Shown one piece after another: positions 45,023 through 55,222 of a stretch of DNA of 64,000 bases. A model generated the notes under the pieces. It made no database searches. It saw nothing but the letters and a program-made list of their open reading frames with translations, and had not been told where the DNA came from. Made by a program: the position numbers and the translations under genes. The number at the start of each line of letters is the position of its first letter. Positions within the stretch are counted from its first letter, which is position 1. The stretch is from Mixta gaviniae (GTDB lineage: Bacteria; Pseudomonadota; Gammaproteobacteria; Enterobacterales; Enterobacteriaceae): the NCBI RefSeq assembly GCF_002953195.1, contig NZ_CP026377.1:3410001-3474000 (forward strand). The letters run 5' to 3'.

Positions 45023-46360
45023 ATGACCGCAAGCACATTTTCCGAACTCGAACTTGATGAAAGCCTGCTGGACGCATTGCAGGACAAAGGCTTTTCCCGC
45101 CCCACCGCTATCCAGGCCGAAGCGATCCCCGCCGCGCTGGATGGACGCGACGTGCTGGGTTCAGCACCAACCGGGACCGGGAAAACGGCGGCCTATCTTT
45201 TGCCGGCGCTACAGCATCTACTGGACTTTCCACGCAAAAAATCTGGCCCGCCGCGGGTACTGATCCTGACGCCAACGCGCGAGCTGGCAATGCAGGTTGC
45301 AGACCAGGCGCAGGCGCTGGCGAAACATACACAGCTGGACATCGCCACCATCACCGGCGGCGTGGCCTACATGAATCATGCTGAAGTGTTCAGCGAAAAT
45401 CAGGATGTGGTGGTGGCGACCACGGGGCGCCTGCTGCAGTACATCAAAGAAGAGAACTTTGACTGTCGGGCGGTGGAAATCCTGATCCTCGACGAAGCGG
45501 ATCGCATGCTGGATATGGGCTTCGCCCAGGATATCGAAACCATCGCCGGGGAGACCCGCTGGCGCAAGCAGACGATGCTTTTCTCCGCCACGCTGGAAGG
45601 CGACGGTATTAAAGATTTCGCCGAGCGCCTGCTGAATGAGCCGGTTGAGATCGATTCCGATCCGTCACGTCGCGAACGTAAAAAAATTCAACAGTGGTAT
45701 TACCGCGCCGATGACGTGGCGCATAAAACCAAACTGCTGGTGCATCTGCTGAACCAGCCTGATGTGTCGCGCTCTATCGTCTTTGTGCGTAAGCGCGAGC
45801 GCGTGCATGAGCTGGTTGGCTGGCTGCGTGAAGCGGGCATTAATGCCAGCTACCTGGAAGGCGAAATGGTGCAGGCGAAGCGTAACGAAGCGCTGAAGCG
45901 CCTGATGGATGGCCGCGTTAACGTGCTGGTTGCCACTGACGTCGCCGCGCGCGGCATCGACGTGGACGATGTCAGCCACGTATTCAACTTCGATTTGCCG
46001 CGCACTGCGGATGTCTATCTGCACCGTATCGGCCGTACCGGCCGCGCCGGCCGCAAAGGTACCGCGCTGTCGCTGGTGGAGGCGCACGACTATCTGCTGC
46101 TGGATAAAATCAGCCGCTACATCAGCGAGCCGTTAAAAGCGCGCACCATTGATGAGCTGCGTCCGGCGACGCGCGCGCCAAACCAGAAACTGAAAGGCAA
46201 GCCGTCGAAGAAAGTTCTGGCGAAGCGCAAAGAGAAAGAGAAGAAGAAAGAAGACGATAATAAGCCGCGCGTTAAGGTGCGTCATCGCGACCGCAAAAAC
46301 ATCGGTAAGCGACGCAAACCCGCAGAGAGCGCCAGCAACAATAAAGAAAGCGCTGAATAA
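45023..46360 (+). CDS. srmB: ATP-dependent RNA helicase SrmB
   Basis: A 445-residue DEAD-box helicase for early 50S assembly. It shows the Q motif, Walker A APTGTGKT, DEAD (LILDEADRMLDMG), FSATL and HRIGRTGRAGRKG. The tail from about 385 is lysine/arginine-rich, binding rRNA. A terminator follows at 46375. Confidence 0.97.
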   Translation: MTASTFSELELDESLLDALQDKGFSRPTAIQAEAIPAALDGRDVLGSAPTGTGKTAAYLLPALQHLLDFPRKKSGPPRVLILTPTRELAMQVADQAQALAKHTQLDIATITGGVAYMNHAEVFSENQDVVVATTGRLLQYIKEENFDCRAVEILILDEADRMLDMGFAQDIETIAGETRWRKQTMLFSATLEGDGIKDFAERLLNEPVEIDSDPSRRERKKIQQWYYRADDVAHKTKLLVHLLNQPDVSRSIVFVRKRERVHELVGWLREAGINASYLEGEMVQAKRNEALKRLMDGRVNVLVATDVAARGIDVDDVSHVFNFDLPRTADVYLHRIGRTGRAGRKGTALSLVEAHDYLLLDKISRYISEPLKARTIDELRPATRAPNQKLKGKPSKKVLAKRKEKEKKKEDDNKPRVKVRHRDRKNIGKRRKPAESASNNKESAE

Positions 46361-46374
46361 TTGCACCGCGCTAC

Positions 46375-46403
46375 AAAAAACCGCCGTATATCGGCGGTTT
46401 TTA
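46375..46403. terminator. srmB terminator
   Basis: Stem ACCGCCG / CGGCGGT with a TATAT loop, A-run before and T-run after; usable in both directions. Confidence 0.9.
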
Positions 46404-46587
46404 TTTAGATCATTAATCAATAAACCGTTAATAATCTGTTAATTTCAGCTCAGTGTGACAAAAGCGGCCATCGCGCAAACGCCCGATGGCGTCAAAAGCT
46501 GAAACATACTGTTTTTTTAAAGATTATTGCATGCGTTATGCCGCGCTTTTTTTCGACATCGCTGCAAAAATCGTTGCGCTTTACCGC

Positions 46588-46971
46588 TTACAGGCTTTCA
46601 GTAAAAGTACGGGTAATCACGTCGCGCTGCTGTTCCGGCGTGAGTGAGTTAAAACGTACCGCATAGCCCGATACGCGGATCGTTAGCTGCGGATATTTTT
46701 CCGGATGCTTAACCGCGTCTTCCAGCGTTTCACGACGCAGCACGTTTACGTTCAGGTGCTGACCGCCTTCAACGCGCACCTGCGGTTTCATTTCCAGCGG
46801 CACTTCACGATACTCGAACTGTCCCAGATCGCTCACTGGCACGACCTGATCTTCGGTGTAATCGCCTTTCGCACAGACGCAGCGCGCTTCGGATTTCTCG
46901 TCATCCAGTAACCAGAATGAGTTGAGCAGCGCGCTGTTGTCGGTTTTTGTAATTTGAATACCTGTAATCAT
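46588..46971 (-). CDS. grcA: Autonomous glycyl radical cofactor GrcA
   Basis: A 127-residue spare part for oxygen-damaged pyruvate formate-lyase (YfiD). The radical Gly lies in the C-terminal [18 protein letters not shown], as in PflB. Two FNR boxes upstream fit anaerobic/microaerobic induction. It is next to srmB here; in E. coli several genes separate them. Confidence 0.97.
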   Translation of the reverse strand: MITGIQITKTDNSALLNSFWLLDDEKSEARCVCAKGDYTEDQVVPVSDLGQFEYREVPLEMKPQVRVEGGQHLNVNVLRRETLEDAVKHPEKYPQLTIRVSGYAVRFNSLTPEQQRDVITRTFTESL

Positions 46972-47071
46972 AATTGCCTCCCAGGCGTAATGACGCCAAC
47001 GCCGTTGCCGGCGTCAGGTTTGCGTTTAAAACATCCGAGTCTCTATATACCAACCTGTGGCAGGGCTAACT

Positions 47072-47138
47072 TTGATTCAGGTCAATTAACGCCCGTGCCC
47101 TGAATGGGTTACAGCGCTAAATTTTTGTTTTAAATCAA
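47072..47138 (-). promoter_or_regulatory. Tandem FNR boxes of grcA
   Basis: TTGATTCAGGTCAA (47072-47085) and TTGTTTTAAATCAA (47125-47138) match TTGAT-N4-ATCAA with one and two mismatches. Their centres are 53 bases apart, the E. coli yfiD spacing (-40.5/-93.5), and a TATATA-like -10 lies at about 47044. Confidence 0.85.
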
Positions 47139-47245
47139 ATTATTTCACTTAATTATTTTTGTAAATTTTCAATTTTTTTTAAAGGCTTGCTCGCTGGCGC
47201 AGAGTCGTTACTCTGATGTTTTGTTTATAACAAAGGGAGAGTGTC

Positions 47246-47923
47246 ATGGGTAAAACAGTCACCTGGCATGACGTGCTGGCGACGGAAAAAGAGCAGCCCT
47301 ATTTTGTCGAAACGCTGGAGATGGTGGCCAAAGAACGCGCATCCGGCGTCACGGTCTATCCGCCGAAAGAAGATGTATTCAATGCGTTTCGTTTGACCGA
47401 ACTTAATCAGGTGAAAGTCGTGATTCTGGGTCAGGATCCCTATCACGGCCCAGGCCAGGCGCACGGGCTGGCGTTCAGCGTCAGGCCCGGTGTTGCAGTG
47501 CCGCCTTCGCTCCTGAATATGTATAAAGAGCTGGAAAGCGATATTCCCGGCTTTCAACGGCCGACGCACGGTTTTCTGGAAAGCTGGGCGCAGCAGGGGG
47601 TGTTACTGCTGAATACGGTATTAACCGTCGAGGCGGGCAAGGCCCATTCCCATGCGCGTTTCGGCTGGGAAACCTTTACCGATCGGGTCATCGCCGCGAT
47701 TAATGAGAATCGCGAAAACGTGGTATTTCTGCTGTGGGGATCGCACGCGCAGAAGAAAGGCAGCATCATCGATACAAAGCGGCATCATGTGCTGAAAGCG
47801 CCGCACCCTTCCCCGCTTTCCGCGCACCGGGGATTTTTTGGCTGCAAACACTTTTCGCGCACCAATGAAATCCTCAGCGAGCAGGGCGACACGCCGATCG
47901 ACTGGACGCCGCGCCTGCCGTAA
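47246..47923 (+). CDS. ung: Uracil-DNA glycosylase
   Basis: A 225-residue family 1 uracil-DNA glycosylase for base excision repair. Catalytic Asp64 ([13 protein letters not shown]) and His187 ([13 protein letters not shown]) are at E. coli positions. The ribosome site is AGGGAG. It is divergent from grcA and convergent with grpE. Confidence 0.98.
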   Translation: MGKTVTWHDVLATEKEQPYFVETLEMVAKERASGVTVYPPKEDVFNAFRLTELNQVKVVILGQDPYHGPGQAHGLAFSVRPGVAVPPSLLNMYKELESDIPGFQRPTHGFLESWAQQGVLLLNTVLTVEAGKAHSHARFGWETFTDRVIAAINENRENVVFLLWGSHAQKKGSIIDTKRHHVLKAPHPSPLSAHRGFFGCKHFSRTNEILSEQGDTPIDWTPRLP

Positions 47924-47930
47924 TGCAACA

Positions 47931-47955
47931 GCGCCGTGGCGTCAGGCCACGGCGC
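47931..47955. terminator. Hairpin between ung and grpE
   Basis: Ten-base stem GCGCCGTGGC / GCCACGGCGC with a GTCAG loop directly after ung. No T-run, so it may stabilise 3' ends rather than terminate. Confidence 0.5.
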
Positions 47956-47962
47956 CGCGAAA

Positions 47963-48556
47963 TCAGCTTTTTGCTTTCGCCACGGCAACCATCGCCGGGC
48001 GCAGCAGACGGCCGTTCAGAGTATAACCGCGCTGCATCACCATCATTACATGGTTCGGCGCGACCTCTTCCGATTCCATCATCGACATCGCCTGATGAAC
48101 GTCCGGGTTAAACGGCACGTTAATTTCGCCGACCACTTCCACACCGAACTTACGCACCGCCGCCAGCAGCGATTTCAGCGTCAGCTCAATACCTTCAATC
48201 ATGGCGCTCAGTTCCGGATTGTTCTTATCCGCCACTTCCAGCGCGCGCTCCAGGCTATCGATAACCGGCAGCAGCTCGTTCGCGAATTTTTCCAGCGCAA
48301 ATTTATGCGCTTTTTCTACGTCCTGTTCAGTACGGCGACGAATATTCTCGATTTCCGCCTGCGCGCGCAGCTGCGCGTCGCGTACGCCGTTCTGCAGCCC
48401 GGCCAGCTGCTCTTCAAGCTGAGCGATGCGTTCATCACGCGGATCCACCACTTCTGCTTCAGCCTCCGCCGTCTCCGCGCTGTCGTTTTGCTGCTGTTCC
48501 ATTTCAATCTCGTCTGAGACTTGCTCGTTTGGTGTTTTCTGATCTTTACTACTCAT
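47963..48556 (-). CDS. grpE: Nucleotide exchange factor GrpE
   Basis: A 197-residue DnaK exchange factor. The acidic disordered N-terminus leads to a long coiled coil (about 45-115, [15 protein letters not shown]) and the beta-domain ([18 protein letters not shown]). MSSKDQKTP at 48556 is the E. coli start with a GGAG site; the frame continues nine codons upstream. A sigma-32 promoter lies just upstream. Confidence 0.97.
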   Translation of the reverse strand: MSSKDQKTPNEQVSDEIEMEQQQNDSAETAEAEAEVVDPRDERIAQLEEQLAGLQNGVRDAQLRAQAEIENIRRRTEQDVEKAHKFALEKFANELLPVIDSLERALEVADKNNPELSAMIEGIELTLKSLLAAVRKFGVEVVGEINVPFNPDVHQAMSMMESEEVAPNHVMMVMQRGYTLNGRLLRPAMVAVAKAKS

Positions 48557-48601
48557 GAATTTCTCCGCGTTTTGCACATTCATCTCGCTGGTTCGCTTAT
48601 T

Positions 48602-48627
48602 ATGGGGATCAGATTTATGGTTTCAAG
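48602..48627 (-). promoter_or_regulatory. Sigma-32 heat-shock promoter of grpE
   Basis: -35 CTTGAAA (48627-48621), 13-base spacer and -10 CCCCAT (48607-48602) match the sigma-32 consensus. Confidence 0.92.
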
Positions 48628-48645
48628 GGAACCAGTCACAATGTC

Positions 48646-48660
48646 AGGGCAATTTGCCCT
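48646..48660. repeat. Palindrome in the nadK leader
   Basis: AGGGCAATTTGCCCT is a perfect palindrome 18 bases upstream of nadK. Its function is unknown. Confidence 0.5.
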
Positions 48661-48678
48661 ATGAGGAATACCCGCATA

Positions 48679-49557
48679 ATGAACAAACATTTCCAGTGCA
48701 TCGGCATCGTCGGACATCCGCGTCACCCCACCGCCCTGACCACGCATGAAATGCTCTGGCGCTGGCTGACTGATAAAGGCTATGAAGTCATTGTCGAGCA
48801 GCAGATCGCGCGCGAGCTGTCACTGGAACATGTACAAACCGGATCGATGGCGGATATCGGTCAACGGGCCGATCTGGCCGTGGTGGTCGGCGGCGACGGC
48901 AATATGTTGGGCGCGGCGCGTGTGCTGGCGCGTTACGATATTAAAGTGATCGGTATTAACCGCGGCAATCTGGGGTTTCTTACCGATCTCGATCCTGATA
49001 ACGCACAGCAGCAGTTGGATGATGTGCTGCGCGGCGATTACATTGTCGAAAAGCGTTTCCTGCTGGAGGCACGCGTCTGCCGCGGCGAAGGTGCGCCCCG
49101 CATTGGTACGGCGATCAATGAGGTGGTGCTGCATCCCGGCAAAGTGGCGCACATGATTGAATTTGAAGTCTATATCGATGAGAACTTCGCCTTTTCCCAG
49201 CGCTCGGACGGCCTGATTATCTCCACGCCCACCGGCTCTACGGCCTATTCGCTATCAGCGGGCGGCCCAATCCTCACCCCTTCTCTCGATGCCATCGCGC
49301 TGGTGCCGATGTTCCCGCATACCCTTTCCGCCCGGCCGCTGGTGATCAACAGCAGCAGCACCATTCGCCTGCGTTTTTCCCATATGCGCAGCGATCTGGA
49401 GATCAGTTGCGACAGCCAGATCGCGCTACCGATCCAGGAGGGCGAGGATGTGCTGGTGCGCCGCAGCGACTACCACCTCAGCCTGATACATCCAAAAAAC
49501 TACAGCTATTTCAATACGCTAAGCTCAAAACTTGGCTGGTCAAAAAAATTATTCTAA
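48679..49557 (+). CDS. nadK: NAD kinase
   Basis: A 292-residue kinase making NADP from NAD. The GGDGN motif ([14 protein letters not shown]), [11 protein letters not shown] and the block [17 protein letters not shown] are intact. ATG 48679 with GAGGAA upstream is used; six more in-frame codons exist upstream. Divergent from grpE, then recN, as in E. coli. Confidence 0.97.
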   Translation: MNKHFQCIGIVGHPRHPTALTTHEMLWRWLTDKGYEVIVEQQIARELSLEHVQTGSMADIGQRADLAVVVGGDGNMLGAARVLARYDIKVIGINRGNLGFLTDLDPDNAQQQLDDVLRGDYIVEKRFLLEARVCRGEGAPRIGTAINEVVLHPGKVAHMIEFEVYIDENFAFSQRSDGLIISTPTGSTAYSLSAGGPILTPSLDAIALVPMFPHTLSARPLVINSSSTIRLRFSHMRSDLEISCDSQIALPIQEGEDVLVRRSDYHLSLIHPKNYSYFNTLSSKLGWSKKLF

Positions 49558-49578
49558 AAAGCGTGACGCGCCACTTTA

Positions 49579-49634
49579 CTGTATATAAAACCAGATTATA
49601 CTGTACGAAAAACCATATCTGTGTTTATGTACAG
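49579..49634 (+). promoter_or_regulatory. LexA (SOS) boxes of recN
   Basis: CTGTATATAAAACCAG (49579-49594) and CTGTGTTTATGTACAG (49619-49634) are good CTG-N10-CAG boxes; CTGTACGAAAAACCAT (49601-49616) is a half-match between them. A promoter TTTACT-16-TATACT lies among them. recN is SOS-induced. Confidence 0.9.
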
Positions 49635-49644
49635 GAAGGCGCGT

Positions 49645-51306
49645 ATGCTGGCCCAACTCACCATCAGTAATTTTGCTATTGTTCGCGAGCTGGAAATCGA
49701 TTTTCAACGTGGCATGACCGCGATTACCGGTGAAACCGGCGCCGGTAAATCTATTGCGATTGATGCGCTGGGGCTCTGCCTGGGCGGCCGCGCCGAAGCG
49801 GATATGGTGCGTCAGGGCGCGAATCGCGCCGATCTCTGCGCCCGCTTCAATCTGAAAGATACCCCCTCGGCGCAGCGCTGGCTGGAAGAAAACCAGCTGG
49901 ACGATGGCCATGAATGCCTGCTGCGTCGCGTTATCAGCAGCGATGGTCGCTCGCGTGGCTTTATCAACGGCACGTCCGTACCGCTTTCACAGCTGCGCGA
50001 TCTTGGTCAGCTGCTGATTCAGATTCACGGCCAGCATGCGCATCAACTGCTGCTGAAGCCGGAGCATCAAAAATCCCTGCTTGACGCCTATGCCGATCAG
50101 CCGCTGCTGATGCAGAGCATGGCCGCCAACTATCGCCAGTGGCATCAAAGCTGCCGCGCGCTGGCGCAGCATCAGCAACAGATGCAAGAGCGCGAAGCGC
50201 GCCGCGAACTGTTGCAGTATCAGCTGAAAGAGCTGAACGAGTTCGCGCCGCAGGCGGGCGAGTTCGAGCAGATTGATGAAGAGTATAAACGTCTCGCCAA
50301 CAGCGGCCAGCTGCTGTCAACCAGCCAACAGGCGCTGCATTTGCTGGCGGACGGTGACGACAGCAACCTGCAAAGCCAACTCTATACGGCGCGTCAGATG
50401 ATGGACGAGCTGGTAGCAATGGACGACAAGCTGAGCGGCGTGCTGAATATGCTGGAAGAAGCGGCGATTCAGATCAGCGAAGCGAGCGATGAGCTGCGTC
50501 ACTATTGCGACCGTCTCGATCTTGATCCGAACCGTCTCTATGAACTGGAGCAACGCCTGTCGCGGCAGATTAGCCTGGCGCGCAAGCATCATGTTGCGCC
50601 TGAAGCCCTGCCTGCGTTCCATCAGCAACTGCTGGAAGAAGAGCAGCTGCTCTCTCAACAGGAAAGCGATCAGGAAGCGTTGAGCCAGGCGGTGACGCAG
50701 CATCACGAAGCGGCGCTCGCCAGCGCGCGTAAGCTGCATGAGCAGCGCGCCCACTTCGCGCAGGAGCTGACCCAGCTGATCACCGAAAGCATGCATGCGT
50801 TATCGATGCCGCATGGGCGGTTCAGCATCGCCGTTCAGTTCAATCCGGATCAGCTGACTGCGGAAGGCGCGGATCGTATCGATTTCCGTGTCAGCACCAA
50901 CCCTGGTCAGCCGCTGCAGCCGCTGGCGAAAGTCGCCTCAGGCGGCGAACTGTCGCGTATCGCGCTGGCGATCCAGGTAATTACCGCGCGTAAAATGGAT
51001 ACGCCGGCGCTGATTTTCGATGAGGTGGATGTGGGTATCAGCGGGCCGACCGCCGCCGTGGTAGGCAAACTGCTGCGTCAGCTGGGCGAATCGACGCAGG
51101 TGATGTGCGTAACCCACCTGCCGCAGGTGGCAGGCTGTGGTCATCATCATTTCTTCGTCAGCAAAGAAACTGACGGCGCGATGACCGAAACCCACATGCA
51201 GCCGTTGGATAAGCGCGCGCGCCTGCAGGAGCTGGCGCGTCTGCTGGGCGGCAGCGAAGTGACGCGCAACACGCTGGCGAACGCGAAAGAGCTTTTAGCC
51301 GCCTGA
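49645..51306 (+). CDS. recN: DNA repair protein RecN
   Basis: A 553-residue SMC-like ATPase for double-strand break repair. It has N-terminal Walker [14 protein letters not shown], a long coiled coil (about 155-380), and the C-terminal ABC signature ([12 protein letters not shown]) and Walker [22 protein letters not shown] at 49645 is the conserved start; the upstream in-frame codons overlap a LexA box. Confidence 0.97.
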   Translation: MLAQLTISNFAIVRELEIDFQRGMTAITGETGAGKSIAIDALGLCLGGRAEADMVRQGANRADLCARFNLKDTPSAQRWLEENQLDDGHECLLRRVISSDGRSRGFINGTSVPLSQLRDLGQLLIQIHGQHAHQLLLKPEHQKSLLDAYADQPLLMQSMAANYRQWHQSCRALAQHQQQMQEREARRELLQYQLKELNEFAPQAGEFEQIDEEYKRLANSGQLLSTSQQALHLLADGDDSNLQSQLYTARQMMDELVAMDDKLSGVLNMLEEAAIQISEASDELRHYCDRLDLDPNRLYELEQRLSRQISLARKHHVAPEALPAFHQQLLEEEQLLSQQESDQEALSQAVTQHHEAALASARKLHEQRAHFAQELTQLITESMHALSMPHGRFSIAVQFNPDQLTAEGADRIDFRVSTNPGQPLQPLAKVASGGELSRIALAIQVITARKMDTPALIFDEVDVGISGPTAAVVGKLLRQLGESTQVMCVTHLPQVAGCGHHHFFVSKETDGAMTETHMQPLDKRARLQELARLLGGSEVTRNTLANAKELLAA

Positions 51307-51492
51307 TATGCACTTTTTTACATTCCTGCGGTCATATGCTTGCTCTGTAAAGGTTTCCAACTGCGGTCAGGTTTATTATCATCGACAGCTTGTCGCCTGA
51401 ATGAAACACGATGACCGCAGGCTGTGTTCAGACCGTGCTGGCACCAAATTCGCCTGACTGAAAGGCGTTGAGCCCAAAAAAGGAATGTATAA

Positions 51493-51843
51493 ATGCGCTG
51501 TAAAACGCTGACTGCTGCTGCAGTGTTACTTCTCATGATGACTGCTGGCTGTTCCACTCTGGAGCGCGTGGTTTATCGTCCTGATATCAATCAGGGTAAC
51601 TATCTGACCACCACCGACGTTGCCAAGCTGCGCGTTGGCATGACGAAACAGCAGGTCGCTTACACGCTGGGTACGCCGATGATGAGCGATCCTTTCGGTA
51701 GCAACACCTGGTATTATGTTTTCCGCCAGCAGCCTGGCCATGAAAAAGTTTCCCAGCAGACGCTGACGCTCACGTTCGACAGCAACAGTGTGCTGACCAA
51801 TATTGATAACAAACCGAATCTGAGCGGCAATACCAACCGTTAA
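51493..51843 (+). CDS. bamE: Outer membrane assembly factor BamE
   Basis: A 116-residue outer-membrane lipoprotein (SmpA) of the BAM complex. Lipobox TAGC at Cys20 with Ser at +2 directs it to the outer membrane. Conserved blocks are [21 protein letters not shown] and [14 protein letters not shown]. It is monocistronic after recN, 186 bases away. Confidence 0.97.
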   Translation: MRCKTLTAAAVLLLMMTAGCSTLERVVYRPDINQGNYLTTTDVAKLRVGMTKQQVAYTLGTPMMSDPFGSNTWYYVFRQQPGHEKVSQQTLTLTFDSNSVLTNIDNKPNLSGNTNR

Positions 51844-51857
51844 GCCGGTTTGAGAGA

Positions 51858-51890
51858 TAAAAAAAGGCGCTGAGGCGCCTTTATTTTTTT
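51858..51890. terminator. bamE / ratB bidirectional terminator
   Basis: Stem AAAGGCGC / GCGCCTTT with a TGAG loop, A-rich left and T-rich right; serves the convergent bamE and ratB. Confidence 0.93.
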
Positions 51891-52168
51891 GCCGAGCGTT
51901 CCGCCCGCTGGCGACGTAGCTCTTTTGGATCGGCAATCAGCGGACGGTAGATCTCTACCCTATCCCCTTCGTTAACCTCATCCTGCAGTTTGACCGGTCG
52001 GCTATAGATACCGATTTTATTCTGCGTCAGATCGATATCGTGGCGTAGCTCCAACAGGCCAGAGGCGCGTATCGCCTGCTCAACGCTGCTTCCTTGCGCC
52101 AGTTTCACCTGACGTAGGTACTGCTTTTCAGGCAGCGCATAAACCACTTCGACCGTAATATCAGGCAC
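51881..52168 (-). CDS. ratB: RnfH/RatB family ubiquitin-like protein
   Basis: A 95-residue beta-grasp protein (YfjF). It uses GTG at 52168 with an AGAGG site; this overlaps ratA by eight bases, so the two are translationally coupled. Conserved blocks are [33 protein letters not shown] and [15 protein letters not shown]. The open frame extends upstream inside ratA but is not used. Biological role unclear. Confidence 0.93.
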   Translation of the reverse strand: MPDITVEVVYALPEKQYLRQVKLAQGSSVEQAIRASGLLELRHDIDLTQNKIGIYSRPVKLQDEVNEGDRVEIYRPLIADPKELRRQRAERSAKK

Positions 52169-52595
52169 GGTAAACCTCTTTGGCGCGATGGGTAAACGCC
52201 TGCACCATGCTGTTCGCCAGCTCTTTAAAGATACGCCCGAACGCCAGCTCAACCAGCATGTTGGTGAACTCAAATTCAAGATTGAGTTCTACTTTACAGG
52301 CATCATCGCCCAGCGAGGTGAATGTCCAGCCGCCGGTTAACTTACGGAACGGGCCATCGACCAGCTGCATATGAATGCTCTGGTTGTCCGTCAGCGTATT
52401 CCGGGTGACGAAGGTCTTGCTGATGCCAGCCTTAGAGACATCAACCGATGCGGTCATCTCCTGTCCGGAAGCGGATAGCACGCGGCTCCCCGTACAGCCC
52501 GGCAGGAATTCCGGATACGAATCGACATCGTTCACTAACTGGTACATTTGCTCAGCGCTGTAAGGCACAAGCGCGGAGCGGCTAATCTGGGCCAT
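52161..52595 (-). CDS. ratA: Ribosome association toxin RatA family protein
   Basis: A 144-residue START/polyketide-cyclase-fold protein (YfjG), homologous to coenzyme Q-binding COQ10. E. coli RatA was reported to block 70S association. It begins [29 protein letters not shown]. First gene of ratA-ratB, divergent from smpB. Confidence 0.94.
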   Translation of the reverse strand: MAQISRSALVPYSAEQMYQLVNDVDSYPEFLPGCTGSRVLSASGQEMTASVDVSKAGISKTFVTRNTLTDNQSIHMQLVDGPFRKLTGGWTFTSLGDDACKVELNLEFEFTNMLVELAFGRIFKELANSMVQAFTHRAKEVYRA

Positions 52596-52754
52596 ATCGT
52601 TTCCTGTGATTCATAAAACGTACAAATAATAGCATTTTCAACACTCAAACAAAAATTCTCTGAGTCGCAAGGCGTGCTAGAATAGCTTTTTTTCCCGGCG
52701 GTTTTGGGTCGGGGGATGCGATTAACACTGGTCTGATGTAAACTAAGTTGCACT

Positions 52755-53237
52755 ATGACAAAGAAAAAAGCACATAAACCCGGTTCTGCCACTATTGCCC
52801 TTAACAAACGCGCCCGCCATGAATACTTCATTGAAGAAGAGTTCGAAGCGGGACTGGCGCTACAAGGATGGGAAGTTAAATCACTGCGCGCCGGTAAGGC
52901 GAACATCAGCGATAGCTATATTCTGCTGCGCGATGGCGAAGCTTACCTGTTCGGCGCAACCTTTCAGCCGTTGTCGGTCGCTTCCAGCCACGTTGTCTGC
53001 GATCCTACACGCAACCGTAAACTGCTGCTGAACCAGCGCGAGCTGGACAGCCTGTACGGGCGCGTTAATCGCGAGGGCAGTACAGTAATTGCGCTGTCGC
53101 TCTACTGGAAAAACGCCTGGTGTAAACTGAAAATCGGCGTGGCGCGCGGTAAGAAGCAGCATGATAAGCGCGAAGATGTGAAGAGCCGCGAATGGCAGCT
53201 GGATAAAGCACGCATTATGAAGAATGCCAATCGCTAA
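52755..53237 (+). CDS. smpB: SsrA-binding protein SmpB
   Basis: A 160-residue tmRNA-binding protein required for trans-translation. It has the OB-fold core ([28 protein letters not shown]), and a basic C-terminal tail ([22 protein letters not shown]) that enters the mRNA channel. ssrA follows after 44 bases. Confidence 0.98.
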   Translation: MTKKKAHKPGSATIALNKRARHEYFIEEEFEAGLALQGWEVKSLRAGKANISDSYILLRDGEAYLFGATFQPLSVASSHVVCDPTRNRKLLLNQRELDSLYGRVNREGSTVIALSLYWKNAWCKLKIGVARGKKQHDKREDVKSREWQLDKARIMKNANR

Positions 53238-53281
53238 GCGCTGGATTCATCACTCGTTTTTTGCTATACTCTTTAATTCTT

Positions 53282-53644
53282 GGGGCTGATTCTGGATTCG
53301 ACGGGATTTGCGAAACCCAAGGTGCATGCCGAGGGGCGGTTTGCCTCGTAAAAAGCCGCAAAAAAATAGTCGCAAACGACGAAAACTACGCACTAGCAGC
53401 TTAATAACCTGCTTAGAGCCCTCTCTCCCTAGCCTCCGCTCTTAGGACGGGGATCAAGAGAGGTCAAACCCAAAAGAGATCGCGTGGATGCCCTGCCTGG
53501 GGTTGAAGCGTTAAACCTAATCAGGCTAGTCTGTCAGTGGCGTGTCTGTCCGCAGCTGCCAGGCGAATGTAAAGACTGACTAAGCATGTAGTACCGAGGA
53601 TGTAGTAATTTCGGACGCGGGTTCAACTCCCGCCAGCTCCACCA
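53282..53644 (+). ncRNA. ssrA: Transfer-messenger RNA (tmRNA)
   Basis: A 363-base tmRNA beginning GGGGCTGATTCTGG and ending with CCA in GCCAGCTCCACCA. The tRNA-like 3' T arm GGTTCAACTCCCGCC is intact. The tag reading frame encodes ANDENYALAA and TAA, as in E. coli. It rescues stalled ribosomes with SmpB. Its 3' end is a classic island insertion site, and an integrase remnant follows. Confidence 0.98.
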
Positions 53645-53686
53645 AATTCTTGGTCGATGGACACCAGAACCATCGATGAAGTCCTG

Positions 53687-53722
53687 AAAGCCCGCATGGC
53701 GCAAGCCCTGCGGGCTTTTTTG
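53687..53722 (+). terminator. ssrA terminator
   Basis: Stem AAAGCCCGCA / TGCGGGCTTT with a 12-base loop followed by T-rich sequence. Confidence 0.9.
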
Positions 53723-53819
53723 TGTGTATAGCAGTCCACCGAAAGTTGCTAGAATCCACGCCATATGACACCCTGTTTTGGACCCAACGCCCAAGGGTCC
53801 AAAATCCGAGGGTTCAAAC

Positions 53820-54049
53820 ATGCCGAAAGTCGTCACTAAACTCAATGATACTCAATAAAAAGCACTAAGCCTGGCGAGAAGGAAGTGAACCTCTTCGATG
53901 GTGACGACTTGTTTTTGCGTATATCGCCAACCGTGAAAGGTGGCAAGAAAAACTGGTACTTCAGATATGCGGTTCCCGTGACTAAGAAACGAACGAAAAT
54001 GAGTCTGGGAACTTACCCTCACCTTACCCTCGCGCACTCAAGTAGATGA
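53820..54049 (+). pseudogene. Remnant of a P4-type tyrosine integrase
   Basis: The frame begins MPKVVTKLNDTQ and stops. If one base is restored at about 53856, it continues KPGEKEVNLFDGDDLFLRIS ... WYFRYAVPVTKKRTKMSLGTYPHLTLA, the DUF4102 N-terminal arm domain of P4/CP4-57-type integrases. It then ends at a TGA (54049). The catalytic domain is absent. It is 176 bases after ssrA, as expected for an integrase at that attachment site. It is non-functional. Confidence 0.88.
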
Positions 54050-54552
54050 ACAAGGAACAGAAGCGCAAACACTCCTCAACTTTACGCGTATGCCAGGCGA
54101 GCAAACCAGTAGGGCTGACTACTTCATGACTCGGGTATTAGAATGGCTCTTGTGTATTCCTTATCTGGCCGCTTTCGCAGATCTGCTCAAAAAGGCAGGT
54201 AAGACGTTTCTCCACGAAAAATCCTCATTTTCGACAATTCATACAGTCCTCTCAGCTGAGCCTAAGTTATCTGACCTACCAGGTACCAGCGAAATACTAA
54301 CTGAAGGCATAAAAGTGCCCTTTCGATAACCTCCTGCCTCTACGCAATTTTCCTACCTAAGTCCTTATTTGAAAAAATAATTGATCGTTTTTACAGATCG
54401 ATAAAACACATATGATATGTCAATACCTATCAAATGAGGATCATCGATCGGTACAAGTTATTTGCTTAAGTTTTGAACTCGTTCAAAAATGCGTCGTAAA
54501 AGCAGTTACCAATCAGCTAGTTATGTCTTACATAACATCAAAGGTATATAAA
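54050..54552. other. AT-rich junction with one weak reading frame
   Basis: About 500 bases between the integrase remnant and the next likely gene. One 79-codon frame (54090-54329, begins MPGEQTSRADYFMTRVLEWL) has no recognised family, no clear ribosome site, and is probably debris. No tmRNA 3'-end copy was seen here. Confidence 0.5.
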
Positions 54553-55194
54553 ATGGACACAGCGGCTTTGAATGGTCAGAAAGTACGTAAACCTTCTTTC
54601 TTTCGCTCTATCAGGTTATGGATTGTTGTACTGGTAATTGTGTGGATACTGACTGATTCAAATCCAAAAGACACTGCAGGGTTCCTGTTCATGTGGACAT
54701 TACCTGCCTTCTTCTTACTCCTTACGGCATATGTGTCATACACACATAAAAGGGCAAACGCCTCCACTATCGACCTGCTGAACGTCAATGGTAATGGATT
54801 GTGGAGCCATGAATTCCAGGACAGCAAAATGACCATTGATACCAACCGAGAGCTGCTGACCCTGGAAGCTGGTAAGCGCAAGAAAGCTTACAAATTCAGT
54901 GACGTCAAAGGCTGGCGATACCACCTGGCTAATGGAGGGGAAATCGTAGCTTTTGATTTAGTGGGTATGGCAGGGGCTAAAGGTCACAACAACCTTACTC
55001 GCCTTAAAAACTTCGAAAACTCAGGGTTCTTCATTGAAGTCAAAGACATCGAAATCCCAGAGTGGCAAATCAAATTTCACCCACGGAAAGGTCGGTTCCA
55101 CCATGAACGAGGGATCCGCGATACAGAAATGCAGTTGAAGCAATGGTGCGAAATTTTCGACCAGACACTCAACAAATCCACAGCAACACACTGA
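54553..55194 (+). CDS. Two-helix membrane protein, DUF4755-like
   Basis: A 213-residue protein. Two hydrophobic helices (about 22-35 and 44-66) are followed by a soluble domain with KAYKFSDVKGWRYHLANGGEIVAFD and end RDTEMQLKQWCEIFDQTLN. The pattern recalls DUF4755 proteins of enterobacterial islands, of unknown function; this assignment is from memory and not certain. ATG 54553 has AAAGG nearby; the frame is open to 54412. Composition is AT-rich against the core. A lipoprotein gene follows after 28 bases and may share the transcript. Confidence 0.65.
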   Translation: MDTAALNGQKVRKPSFFRSIRLWIVVLVIVWILTDSNPKDTAGFLFMWTLPAFFLLLTAYVSYTHKRANASTIDLLNVNGNGLWSHEFQDSKMTIDTNRELLTLEAGKRKKAYKFSDVKGWRYHLANGGEIVAFDLVGMAGAKGHNNLTRLKNFENSGFFIEVKDIEIPEWQIKFHPRKGRFHHERGIRDTEMQLKQWCEIFDQTLNKSTATH

Positions 55195-55222
55195 TCAGTA
55201 ATATCAAATAAGGGATTAAAAA

